Origin: Clostridia bacterium
GTDB taxonomy: Bacteria > Bacillota > Clostridia > Oscillospirales > Acutalibacteraceae
Direction of reading: 5' to 3'
DNA: 64,000 bases
Assembly: GCA_900755895.1 (NCBI GenBank)
Contig: CAAEIG010000102.1
Coordinates: forward strand, 90,842 to 154,841
Part shown: in pieces, positions 51,198 to 58,675 of the stretch
Layout: each line of letters starts with the position of its first letter
How positions within the stretch are numbered: position 1 is the first letter of the stretch
The notes under the pieces: model-generated
What the model was told of the DNA's origin: nothing
What the model saw: only the letters and a program-made list of their open reading frames with translations
Databases searched by the model: none
Made by a program: the position numbers and the translations under genes

Positions 51198-52325
51198 ATG
51201 AGGGAGACAATGACATTCTGCCTGCCCTGCCTGTTTGGAGTGGAAGGTATCGCAGCCCAGGAGCTGAGGGATTTAGAGCTTGCCAACGTCCGTGCGGAGA
51301 ATGGCCGGGTGCTTTTTGACGGCGGTTGGGACGCCATGGTCCGGGCCAATTTGAACAGCCGGTTTGGCGAGCGGGTCCTGCTGCTGATGGGAGAGTTTAC
51401 CGCCCGTTCTTTTGAGGAGCTGTTCCAGGGGGTGAAGGCCCTTCCTTGGGAGGAATTTCTCGGCAAAGAAGACGCTTTCCCTGTGACGGGTAGTAGTTTG
51501 TCCAGTCAGCTGCACAGCATTCCGGACTGTCAGGCCATCATCAAAAAGGCGGTGGTGGAACGCTTAAAGGCCAGCTATCGTCTCTCTTGGTTCCCGGAGA
51601 CAGGTGCGCTGCACCGGATTCGGTTCCGAATTTTGAAGGACCACGTCAGCGTGATGGTGGATACCAGCGGGGAAGGACTTCACAAACGTGGATACCGTGC
51701 TCAGTCCAATGGAGCTCCCATGAAGGAGACTCTGGCGGCGAGTTTGCTCAAGCTCAGCCGTCTGCGTTGGGATGGCCATTTGATCGACCCCTTCTGTGGT
51801 TCCGGTACGCTGCTGGTGGAGGGTGCTCTCATGGCAAAGAACATTGCGCCCGGCCTCAACCGCAGTTTTACTGCGGAAAGCTGGGGAACTGTCCCGGAAC
51901 AGCTGTGGCGCCGGGAGCGGGATCGTGCCCGCTCTTTGGAGAGGCTGGATGCACCGTTTCGCGCAGAAGGATTTGACATTGACCCTGCCGCTGTGGAGCT
52001 GTCTTTTGGCAATGCCCGCAAAGCAGGAGTGGAAAGCTGTATCTCAGTACGAGTGCGGGATATCCGGGCGTTTTCCCAAGAGGATCAGTATGGCTGTGTG
52101 GTGTGTAATCCTCCTTACGGAGAGCGTCTGTTAGATGTGCAGCAGGCTCAGGAGATTTACCGGGTGATGGGGAAAGTGTTCCGGCCCAGACGAGGTTGGA
52201 GTTTTGGAATCATCAGCCCGGACGGTGACTTCGAGAGCGTCTATGGCCGCCGTGCTGACAAACGGCGAAAGCTCTACAATGGAATGATTCAGTGCCAGTA
52301 CTATCAGTACTTCAAAGGAGAGTGA
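51198..52325 (+). CDS. THUMP-domain class I RNA methyltransferase (RlmL/YpsC-like)
   Basis: SAM-dependent RNA N2-guanine methyltransferase of the family that includes RlmL. 375 residues: N-terminal ferredoxin-like and THUMP region (FCLPCLFGVEGIAAQELRDL), then the catalytic Rossmann domain with motif I DPFCGSGTLLVEGA near residue 196 and the NPPYGERL motif near 303 that positions the target base amino group. RlmL of E. coli is a two-domain fusion; this single-domain form is the YpsC type of Firmicutes and probably modifies 23S rRNA. AGGAGG is upstream of ATG. Stop overlaps the next start by one base. Confidence 0.92.
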   Translation: MRETMTFCLPCLFGVEGIAAQELRDLELANVRAENGRVLFDGGWDAMVRANLNSRFGERVLLLMGEFTARSFEELFQGVKALPWEEFLGKEDAFPVTGSSLSSQLHSIPDCQAIIKKAVVERLKASYRLSWFPETGALHRIRFRILKDHVSVMVDTSGEGLHKRGYRAQSNGAPMKETLAASLLKLSRLRWDGHLIDPFCGSGTLLVEGALMAKNIAPGLNRSFTAESWGTVPEQLWRRERDRARSLERLDAPFRAEGFDIDPAAVELSFGNARKAGVESCISVRVRDIRAFSQEDQYGCVVCNPPYGERLLDVQQAQEIYRVMGKVFRPRRGWSFGIISPDGDFESVYGRRADKRRKLYNGMIQCQYYQYFKGE

Positions 52326-52912
52326 TGGGCTTGAATTTGCTGCGGAAGCTGCGGGGAGAGATGGAGACCCCTCGGTTGATTCTGCGTCATTGGCGGGAAT
52401 CGGATTACGGGGACTTTCTCACCTTTGCAGCTGATCCCACGGTGATGCTGGCATCCGGAGCCAAGCCGGCCCTCACACCGGAGGAAGGAGTATCTTCTTT
52501 TCGGCGGGCGTTGTGGGACAGTGGATGTTATGCCATTGTTCTTAAGGAGACAGGCCGGGCTGTGGGGAAGATCAAATTCCAGAAGGACATCCGCCGCTTT
52601 CACGTGAACACCCTGTCTATCGGATATGAGCTGGCCCGGGAGCATTGGGGCCACGGCTATATGCCCGAAGCTTTGCGGGCCATGATCCAGTATGCTTTTC
52701 AAAGCAAGAAGGTGGATGTGCTGGCAATCGGTCATTTTACGAGCAACGATCGGTCACGGCGGGTGATCGAGAAATGTGGGTTCCAGTATGAGGGCACCAT
52801 TCGGAGGGCTTTTCAGCGCAGTGACGGTCAAGTGTTCGATGATGTGAGCTACTCTATCCTGAAAGAGGAGTATTTTGCCGATCCTCAGCGGTATAACAAT
52901 CCTCCATGTTGA
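52325..52912 (+). CDS. GNAT N-acetyltransferase (RimJ/RimL-like)
   Basis: A 195-residue acetyltransferase of the RimJ/RimL type. METPRLILRHWRESDYGDFL is the usual N-terminal strand, YELAREHWGHGYMPEALRAMIQYAF carries the acetyl-CoA loop, and NDRSRRVIEKCGFQYEGTIRRAF the C-terminal signature. The ATG at 52325 shares a base with the stop codon of the methyltransferase gene and has AAAGGAG nearby; METPRL at 52361 is an alternative start but its site is too close. Coupling to an rRNA methyltransferase hints at a ribosome-related target, without proof. Confidence 0.88.
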   Translation: MGLNLLRKLRGEMETPRLILRHWRESDYGDFLTFAADPTVMLASGAKPALTPEEGVSSFRRALWDSGCYAIVLKETGRAVGKIKFQKDIRRFHVNTLSIGYELAREHWGHGYMPEALRAMIQYAFQSKKVDVLAIGHFTSNDRSRRVIEKCGFQYEGTIRRAFQRSDGQVFDDVSYSILKEEYFADPQRYNNPPC

Positions 52913-52968
52913 GGCGTATTGGAACAGTGAGACCTGTGTTTGAAATGTGAAAACATAAAAAAGAACGG

Positions 52969-53003
52969 AAAAGGCCTGGCATAAAAAGTGCCAGACCTTT
53001 TTT
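52969..53003 (+). terminator. Terminator after the methyltransferase-GNAT operon
   Basis: AAAAGG-C-CTGGCA (52969-52981) pairs with TGCCAG-A-CCTTTT (52989-53001), then T tract. Confidence 0.88.
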
Positions 53004-53098
53004 GCGTTTTAGGGGGAGCGAAGTAGATGTTGGTCTAAGAGCAGAGGGTTTCCTGGGAAATGTCCAGCGAGGACAAAAATACCGGGTCAAAGAGGCGC

Positions 53099-53122
53099 TA
53101 AGATTTCCTTTCGGAAATCTTA
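53099..53122 (+). other. Perfect 10-bp hairpin upstream of the ABC transporter promoter
   Basis: TAAGATTTCC (53099-53108) and GGAAATCTTA (53113-53122) are exact complements around a TTTC loop. No T tract follows. It sits 4 bp before the 16-bp palindrome, upstream of the promoter, so it acts as DNA element or 3' end of another transcript rather than as a leader. Confidence 0.6.
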
Positions 53123-53125
53123 AGA

Positions 53126-53141
53126 AACACACCGGTGTGTT
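53126..53141. promoter_or_regulatory. Perfect 16-bp palindrome overlapping the -35 box (probable operator)
   Basis: AACACACCGGTGTGTT is its own reverse complement and overlaps the first two bases of the -35 hexamer of the ABC-transporter promoter. A dimeric regulator binding here would control transcription; no regulator gene is adjacent. Confidence 0.7.
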
Positions 53142-53168
53142 GCACAGGTTTCAGGAATCCAGTACAAT
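53140..53168 (+). promoter_or_regulatory. Promoter of the ABC exporter operon
   Basis: TTGCAC (53140-53145), 17-bp spacer, TACAAT (53163-53168). Confidence 0.7.
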
Positions 53169-53211
53169 GGAGACACGAAACTGATTGTGAGATTTATGGA
53201 GGGAAAGGAAC

Positions 53212-53928
53212 ATGTTATCCATTAGCGGCGTGACAAAGCGTTACGGCAAGACACTGGCCAATGACAACATCAGCTTTGCCGTGGGTGACGGGCAGATTGG
53301 TATTTTGCTGGGGCCCAACGGTGCAGGAAAGTCGACCATCATCAAGTGCATCACCGGGTTGCTGCGCTTTACAGGGCGCATTGAGATCAATGGCTATGAG
53401 AATACCTCTTTGGAGGCAAAAGCGCAGCTGGGCTATATCCCGGAGATGCCCGCTGTCTATGATCTGCTTACAGTGGAAGAGCATCTGGAGTTTATTCGCC
53501 GGGCCTACAAGGTGGAGGATGAAGCTTACACCAATCAGCTGTTAGAGCGGCTGGAACTGGAGGACAAGCGGAAGAAGCTGGGAAAAGAGCTGTCCAAAGG
53601 CATGCAGCAGAAATTGTCCATCTGCTGCGCCCTGTGCCACAAACCCAGCGTAGTGATTTTTGATGAGCCTTTGGTGGGCCTGGATCCCCACGCCATCAAG
53701 GAGCTGAAGGAGATCTTCCGAGAGTTGAAAGCGGGAGGAGCATCCGTGCTGATCTCCACCCACATGATCGATAGCGTGGAGGATTACTGGGATGTTGCGA
53801 ACATCATGATGAATGGACGTTTTGCCGCCACGAAATACAATGACGGCAGCGAGGGTCAGACGTTGGAGGAGTTGTTCTTTGCCATCACAGAAGGCGAGCA
53901 CAGTCCTGCTGACCAGGGGGAGGGCTAA
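53212..53928 (+). CDS. ABC transporter ATP-binding protein
   Basis: A 238-residue ATPase of the drug/lipid exporter type. Walker A GPNGAGKST is at about residues 34-42, the signature motif reads LSKGMQQKL near 126 (a common variant of LSGGQ), Walker B VVIFDEP near 147 and the H-loop STHM near 181. GGAGG is upstream of the ATG. The membrane partner starts 4 nt after its stop codon, so the pair forms one exporter. The transported substrate is unknown; control probably passes through the palindrome upstream. Confidence 0.94.
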   Translation: MLSISGVTKRYGKTLANDNISFAVGDGQIGILLGPNGAGKSTIIKCITGLLRFTGRIEINGYENTSLEAKAQLGYIPEMPAVYDLLTVEEHLEFIRRAYKVEDEAYTNQLLERLELEDKRKKLGKELSKGMQQKLSICCALCHKPSVVIFDEPLVGLDPHAIKELKEIFRELKAGGASVLISTHMIDSVEDYWDVANIMMNGRFAATKYNDGSEGQTLEELFFAITEGEHSPADQGEG

Positions 53929-53931
53929 GCG

Positions 53932-55527
53932 ATGAAAAGCCCTCTTGTGTATCTCACTGCCATCAAACTGAAGAATCAAATTCTCGGCGTGCTCAAAAGC
54001 CCGACGAAGTTGATCTACGCAGTTTTTCTGGTGGCTTTGTTTGGGTTGACAGCCTTTTCCGGCAATGCCATGGAGTCTGAGGAGTTGCGAGATCCAAGAG
54101 AGCTCACAGCGATTTTGACTCTGTTTTTCACCATGATGTATTTAATGGTCTTCTCCTCCGGGAGCAGTTCCACCAATTCACCCATGTTCACCTTGTCCGA
54201 TGTGACGCTGCTGTTTCCGTCTCCAATGAGCTCCAACAAGATTTTGCTCTACGGACTGGTGCGGCAGCTGGGGCTCTCTTTGGTGCTGGGCTTTTTCATC
54301 CTGTTCCAGTATTCCTGGCTTCACGGTCTCTATGGGGTAGGCCCCGGAGGATTGGTACTTATCATTGTTGGCTATGGCTTGGCTCTGTTTTTCGCTCAGC
54401 TTTCTGCCATGGCCTGTTACGTGCGCACTAGCGGTAACCAGACGGCGGCAAAGACAGTGCGTTATGCTGTGTTTGGCATTACTGCTGTGTATGGAGTTTT
54501 GGCGGTGCTCTCCTGCCGGGAGCCTCTGTTTCAGCTGGCCAATGGCGGTGGTTTTGAACCGGCCATTGCTGCGGGAGCGGGCTTTTTTGGCTCCTTGCCT
54601 GGGCTGCTGTTCCCGGTAACTGGCTGGAGTGCCGGCTTGGTGGGCAGTGTTTTCGCCGGAAATTGGCCCTTGGTGGGATTATTTGCCGCGCTGCTGGTGG
54701 TGTTGTTTGGCGTTCTTTTGGGGTTGATTCTCACCTGCAAAAACAACTATTATGAGGATGTGTTGGAGACTGCGGAGAACGCCCAGTCCGCTGTCACAGC
54801 TCAAAAAGAGGGGCAGCTGACGGAGGTTGTGCCCAAGAATGTGAAAGTGGGAAAATCCGGCCTGGGAAAGGGCTGGGGTGCTTCCGCTATTTATCAGAAA
54901 CACAGGGTGGAGAATCGTCGGTCCGGCGTGCTGAAAATCTCCAATATGTCTCTGATTTTTGCAGCAATCATTGTGGTAGCATCCTTCTTTATGCGGGACG
55001 GCGGGATTGTGGCAGTTTTTGCCTTTGCCACATACATGCAGCTGTTCTCTGTGGCTCTGGGCCGGTTTAATCGCGAGTTGATTAAACCCTATATCTATCT
55101 CATTCCGGAACCGCCGCTGAAAAAACTGCTGTATGCCATCAAGGAGAGCCTCATTGCGGACGCTTGGGAGGCAGTGATCATATTCTTGGTGGTGGGATTC
55201 ATCTTGGGAGCTTCTCCCTTGGAGATTGTCATGTGTATGGTGGCCAGGGTTAGTTTTGCCCTGCTATTTATCGCGGGTAATGTGTTGGTGGAGCGAGTTT
55301 TTGGTATGGTGACATCCAAGACCCTGATTTTTCTATTCTACTTCCTGGCACTTTTGGTGATGGCCGTTCCTGGAATTGTGGCCTTGATCGTTTTGTCCAT
55401 TGTGCTGCCCGTCTTGGAAACGGCTGTGGGATTGTTGGCTATGGCGGTTGTCAATGTGTTGATTGCGGTCTTGGTGTTGTGGTTGTGTAGAAATCTGCTG
55501 CAGTACGCGGAATTGAATAGCCGGTAA
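53932..55527 (+). CDS. Putative ABC exporter membrane subunit
   Basis: A 531-residue integral membrane protein with about 10-12 hydrophobic helices and a large loop around residues 275-330 (YYEDVLETAENAQSAVTAQKEGQLTEVVPKN). This shape and the FSSGSSSTNSPMFTLSDVTLLFPSPMSSNKILLYGLVRQ segment match the 'putative ABC exporter' permease family of Firmicutes. It directly follows its ATPase gene. Substrate unknown; followed by a terminator. Confidence 0.88.
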   Translation: MKSPLVYLTAIKLKNQILGVLKSPTKLIYAVFLVALFGLTAFSGNAMESEELRDPRELTAILTLFFTMMYLMVFSSGSSSTNSPMFTLSDVTLLFPSPMSSNKILLYGLVRQLGLSLVLGFFILFQYSWLHGLYGVGPGGLVLIIVGYGLALFFAQLSAMACYVRTSGNQTAAKTVRYAVFGITAVYGVLAVLSCREPLFQLANGGGFEPAIAAGAGFFGSLPGLLFPVTGWSAGLVGSVFAGNWPLVGLFAALLVVLFGVLLGLILTCKNNYYEDVLETAENAQSAVTAQKEGQLTEVVPKNVKVGKSGLGKGWGASAIYQKHRVENRRSGVLKISNMSLIFAAIIVVASFFMRDGGIVAVFAFATYMQLFSVALGRFNRELIKPYIYLIPEPPLKKLLYAIKESLIADAWEAVIIFLVVGFILGASPLEIVMCMVARVSFALLFIAGNVLVERVFGMVTSKTLIFLFYFLALLVMAVPGIVALIVLSIVLPVLETAVGLLAMAVVNVLIAVLVLWLCRNLLQYAELNSR

Positions 55528-55550
55528 TTCCTGTTTTTTGAGCATCAAGA

Positions 55551-55589
55551 AAAGAGCGTTTCCGTCATTGGTGGACGCTCTTTTTTGTG
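55551..55589 (+). terminator. Terminator after the ABC exporter operon
   Basis: AAAGAGCGT (55551-55559) pairs with ACGCTCTTT (55575-55583), loop partly paired, followed by TTTTTTT-like tract. Confidence 0.85.
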
Positions 55590-55623
55590 CTTTTAGGGAG
55601 CGCTTCGATGGGGAGAGCTTTCC

Positions 55624-55653
55624 TTGACAAAGAAAGTTCCTCTGTGCTAAAAT
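55624..55653 (+). promoter_or_regulatory. Promoter of the structured RNA and PPOX-MATE operon
   Basis: TTGACA (55624-55629), 18-bp spacer, TAAAAT (55648-55653) preceded by TGC. Transcription would start about 10-15 nt before the structured RNA. Confidence 0.85.
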
Positions 55654-55671
55654 AAACAAAAAGATGAATAA

Positions 55672-55755
55672 GGTCGTCCGCCGCCGGGTGGACAATAGCA
55701 TTGGTTTCGTATCCGTAGGCCGTTAGGAGATACGAAGTGCCAATGCTTTTTTTTG
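55672..55755 (+). ncRNA. Candidate transcription-terminating riboswitch (guanidine-IV/mepA-like)
   Basis: A short hairpin GTCC (55676-55679)/GGAC (55690-55693) with a CG-rich 8-10 nt loop is followed by a long hairpin: AGCATTGG (55697-55704)/CCAATGCT (55740-55747) and an inner TTCGTATC (55706-55713)/GATACGAA (55729-55736) closing a 15-nt loop, CGTAGGCCGTTAGGA. Eight T residues follow, so the long hairpin is itself a terminator in a leader. The genes behind it are a PPOX protein and a MepA-like MATE pump, which is where the mepA motif (guanidine-IV riboswitch) is known to occur. Class assignment is inference; presence of a regulated leader terminator is well supported. Confidence 0.6.
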
Positions 55756-55785
55756 TGCCCGGGATAGGTGGGGAAGGAGAATGTC

Positions 55786-56277
55786 ATGTTTCGGGAAATG
55801 AGAAGGAAGGGCCAGCAGCTCTCTCATGCAGAGGCTGAAGCGGTGCTCAGAAGGGGAACCAGCGGCGTGCTGTCCCTCCTAGGTGACGAGGGATATCCCT
55901 ACGGTGTGCCCCTGAGCTATGTCTATGAAAACGGGAAGTTGTACTTCCACAGTGCCACCTCTGGGCACAAACTGGATGCCGTCCGACGAGAAGAGAAATG
56001 TTCCTTTTGTGTGATCGACCAGGACCAAGTGGTGCCGGAGAAGTATACCACTTATTTTCGCAGTGTCATCGCTTTTGGGCGGGTGCGTATATTGCAGGAG
56101 GATTGTGAAAAACGTGCTGCCGTGAAAAAATTGGCCATTCGTTATTGCCCAGGAGATGAGGCTGGCATGGAACAGGAGCTTCGGGATTATTGGGATAAGC
56201 TGTGCATGCTGGAGATGACGGTGGAGCATCTCACTGGAAAAGAGGCCAAAGAACTGGCGAAGGAGCGTGTTTCATGA
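55786..56277 (+). CDS. Pyridoxamine 5'-phosphate oxidase-related flavin-binding protein
   Basis: A 163-residue split-barrel protein of the PPOX/FMN-binding family. MFREMRRKGQQLSHAEAEAVLRRGTSGVLSLLGDEGYPYGVPLSYVYENGKLYFHSATSGHKLDAV is typical of the Nim-like, PNPOx-related group often annotated as nitroimidazole-resistance or 5-nitroimidazole antibiotic-resistance related. Whether it binds FMN or heme is unknown. ATG 55786 has AAGGAG 6 nt upstream. Its stop codon overlaps the start of the MATE transporter by four bases. Expression should depend on the leader terminator upstream. Confidence 0.9.
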   Translation: MFREMRRKGQQLSHAEAEAVLRRGTSGVLSLLGDEGYPYGVPLSYVYENGKLYFHSATSGHKLDAVRREEKCSFCVIDQDQVVPEKYTTYFRSVIAFGRVRILQEDCEKRAAVKKLAIRYCPGDEAGMEQELRDYWDKLCMLEMTVEHLTGKEAKELAKERVS

Positions 56278-57599
56278 ACGGTGTTCGCAGGGAATTCATC
56301 CGGTATACTTCCCTGAATGTGCTGGGTATGATCGCTCTGTCCTGCTATATACTGGCGGATACCTTCTTTGTATCTTTGGGACTGGGAGCGGATGGATTGG
56401 CAGCGCTGAATTTGTCCATTCCCATTTACAGTTTTATTCATGGCAGTGGACTGATGACTGGCATGGGAGGAGGAACGCGGTACTCCATTTTAAAGAGCCA
56501 GGGGAATCATCAGGAAGCAAATCGCGTGTTTACCCATGTGCTCTATTTGACCGGAGCGTTAGCTATGTTCTTCCTTGCAGTGGGTCTTCCGCTGACAGGC
56601 ACGATTGTGACGGCTTTTGGCGGGACCGGGGAGGTATTCGTCATGTCCCAGACGTATCTCCGTGTGATTCTCTCATTTGCGCCAGCGTTTCTTCTGAACA
56701 ATGTCATGCTCTGCTTTGTCCGCAATGACGGGGCGCCCCAGCTGTCCATGACCGCGATGATCGTGGGGAGCCTGTCCAATGTGCTGCTGGACTGGGTGTT
56801 TTTGTTCCCTTGCGGTATGGGGATTTTTGGCGCTGCTTTTGCCACAGGCTTGGCACCCCTCATCAGTATGGGGATTCTCTCTGTGCACTTCCTGCGTAAA
56901 AAGAATCAGTTCCATCCCGTTGCTTCTCGCCTGCGATTGGGAATGTTGGGACGCATTGTCACCAGTGGCGTGCCCTCCCTTGTGACAGAAGTATCCTCCG
57001 GCATTGTAATTATCGTATTCAACACCTTGATAATGAGGTTGGAGGGAAACGTAGGAGTAGCCGCCTATGGAGTGATTGCCAACCTGTCCTTGGTGGTTAT
57101 TGCCATCTATACGGGCATTGCCCAGGGGATTCAGCCCATCCTCAGTCGAGGCTATGGTGCGGGGGACCGCAGAGGAGTGGCGACTATTTTACGCTATGCG
57201 GTAATTACCATGCTGTGTGTTTCAGCGGTGGTGTATGGAACTGTTTTGCTGGGTACGTCTCAGATTGCTGCAATCTTTAACAGTGAAGGAAATCCCACTC
57301 TACAGGCCATAGCAGAAGAAGGACTGCGGCTGTACTTTATAGCCTGTCCTTTTGCTGGGTGCAATGTGGTGCTCTCCATATATTTCACCTCCACAGAACG
57401 TCCCCTGCCAGCCCATGTAATCTCTCTGTTGCGAGGAATTATTGTGATCCTACCCATGGCATTTCTACTGGCATGGGTAAGGGGGATGGTTGGAATTTGG
57501 CTGACGTTCCCTGTTACAGAGTTCTTGGTAGCAGTATTGGCTGTGGTTTTGTTTGTGTACAGCGAGAGGTCTTCTCGTAAAAAGCTGTGCTCTACGTAA
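56274..57599 (+). CDS. MATE-family efflux transporter (MepA-like)
   Basis: Multidrug and toxin extrusion transporter with 12 predicted transmembrane helices, 441 residues. FIRYTSLNVLGMIALSCYILADTFFVSLGLGADGLAALNLSIPIYSFIHGSGLMTGMGGGTRYSI is the N-terminal lobe typical of the MepA subgroup of Na+- or H+-driven pumps. The start overlaps the PPOX stop codon (ATGA), with a GAGCGTG-like site. If the upstream RNA is a guanidinium sensor, this pump would be its output. Followed by a terminator. Confidence 0.92.
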   Translation: MNGVRREFIRYTSLNVLGMIALSCYILADTFFVSLGLGADGLAALNLSIPIYSFIHGSGLMTGMGGGTRYSILKSQGNHQEANRVFTHVLYLTGALAMFFLAVGLPLTGTIVTAFGGTGEVFVMSQTYLRVILSFAPAFLLNNVMLCFVRNDGAPQLSMTAMIVGSLSNVLLDWVFLFPCGMGIFGAAFATGLAPLISMGILSVHFLRKKNQFHPVASRLRLGMLGRIVTSGVPSLVTEVSSGIVIIVFNTLIMRLEGNVGVAAYGVIANLSLVVIAIYTGIAQGIQPILSRGYGAGDRRGVATILRYAVITMLCVSAVVYGTVLLGTSQIAAIFNSEGNPTLQAIAEEGLRLYFIACPFAGCNVVLSIYFTSTERPLPAHVISLLRGIIVILPMAFLLAWVRGMVGIWLTFPVTEFLVAVLAVVLFVYSERSSRKKLCST

Positions 57600-57603
57600 A
57601 AAA

Positions 57604-57628
57604 GGCTCCCAATATGGGAGCCTTTTTT
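57604..57628 (+). terminator. Terminator after the PPOX-MATE operon
   Basis: GGCTCCC (57604-57610) pairs with GGGAGCC (57616-57622) around AATAT, then TTTTTT. Confidence 0.93.
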
Positions 57629-57681
57629 CGTTGTGTAAACAGGAACTGCATAGGGGAGGGGGCGATAGCAGAGAGAATGGA

Positions 57682-58380
57682 CTATTTCCAGCTGGCTGCG
57701 CAGAGGTCAGCTTGACCAAAGGGCTTGTCGGAAAGAAACCGCACTTGTTTGCCGCTGGTTTCCACAACGCCCTCTTCCTTCAATTTTTTCAGCTCTCGCA
57801 TCATTGCACTTCGATCGGCGCAGATGTAGTCCGCCAAGGCGCTGAGGGAAAAGGGCAGTGTGAAGCTTAAACTGTGCTCTTGTCCGGCGCAAATGCGAAA
57901 GTAGCACAACAGTTTCTCCCGGGTGGTGCGGCAAGAGAGGACCTCCACTCGTTCGCTGAGGTCAAAGGCCTTTTTGGAGATAAGCCCCAGCAGATTTTCC
58001 AACAATCTGCGATGGCAGGAACAGGATTCCGCACAAGGAGCCGTCAACTGAGACTGGGGAAGAAATACCATGACGCAGTCGGATTCGCAGACCACAGATA
58101 CGTTGTCGCAGGGAAGGCTGGAAAAAGCCAATAACTCCCCAAAAACCCCGCCTCTGCCCAAACGTTCCAGAACTGTTCGGCCTCCCGCGGCGTCAATTTT
58201 TACCAGAGCGGCTTGTCCTTGTTGGATCACACCTAAAATGTGGCCCATTTCGCCGCCGTACGTATAGGCGGTTTCTCCGGAACGAAAAGTTCTTGGACTT
58301 GTTTGAAAACAGCTTAGCAGATGCTTGCATTGGGTGTCATCCATTCCCTCAAACAAGGGAAGGTCTTCGTATAACTTCAA
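57682..58380 (-). CDS. Crp/Fnr-family transcriptional regulator
   Basis: A 232-residue regulator. The N-terminal cNMP-binding-type barrel contains LPLFEGMDDTQCKHLLSCF and GEMGHILGVIQQGQAALVKIDAAGGRTVLERLGRGGVFGELLAF; the C-terminal winged helix shows LPFSLSALADYICADRSAMMRELKKLKEEGVVE. Several cysteines (near 114, 140-147) fall in the linker region, but the Fnr N-terminal Cys cluster is absent. The best start is TTG at 58380 with GAGAGGCG upstream; 41 earlier in-frame codons run into the divergent gene's control region. It is divergent from a 57-residue protein gene and lies between two MATE pumps; it may regulate either. Confidence 0.88.
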   Translation of the reverse strand: MKLYEDLPLFEGMDDTQCKHLLSCFQTSPRTFRSGETAYTYGGEMGHILGVIQQGQAALVKIDAAGGRTVLERLGRGGVFGELLAFSSLPCDNVSVVCESDCVMVFLPQSQLTAPCAESCSCHRRLLENLLGLISKKAFDLSERVEVLSCRTTREKLLCYFRICAGQEHSLSFTLPFSLSALADYICADRSAMMRELKKLKEEGVVETSGKQVRFLSDKPFGQADLCAASWK

Positions 58381-58469
58381 GGGGATCGCCTCTCTTTTGG
58401 GTTTTATGTATGTCGGCCTCTCATTTTGGGAATCATGAAGACAGAGGCTTTCGAAAGGAGTGATCAAAT

Positions 58470-58643
58470 ATGCCCGAGCCCAACAAAATGGACATGGAGG
58501 CAAAGCGCTACTTCAATTCCCTGCCGCCGGTGCTTCAAGAGCAGCTGATGCAGAGTTCCGCCGAGCTGAACACCAAGGAAGACTTGATGCGTTATTGCAG
58601 CAACGCCTTGGGAAAAGACACCTTTGGTGATGTAAAGAATTGA
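58470..58643 (+). CDS. 57-residue small protein of unknown function
   Basis: ATG 58470 has AAAGGAG with a 9-nt spacer and opens a 57-codon frame. The product begins MPEPNKMDMEAKRYFNSLPP and continues with a helical segment (VLQEQLMQSSAELNTKEDLMRYCSNALGK). The pattern 'AKRYFNSLPPVLQEQLMQS' resembles small proteins seen in related Clostridia, suggesting a real conserved gene rather than chance. It is divergent from the Crp/Fnr gene and convergent with a MATE gene. Function unknown. Confidence 0.7.
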   Translation: MPEPNKMDMEAKRYFNSLPPVLQEQLMQSSAELNTKEDLMRYCSNALGKDTFGDVKN

Positions 58644-58644
58644 G

Positions 58645-58671
58645 AAAAGGGCCGCGGGAGTACCGCGGTCC
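58645..58671 (-). terminator. Terminator of the MATE/CNNM operon
   Basis: On the - strand GGACCGCGG pairs with CCGCGGCCC around TACTC, followed by TTTT. It could also end the small-protein transcript. Confidence 0.75.
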
Positions 58672-58675
58672 TGAG

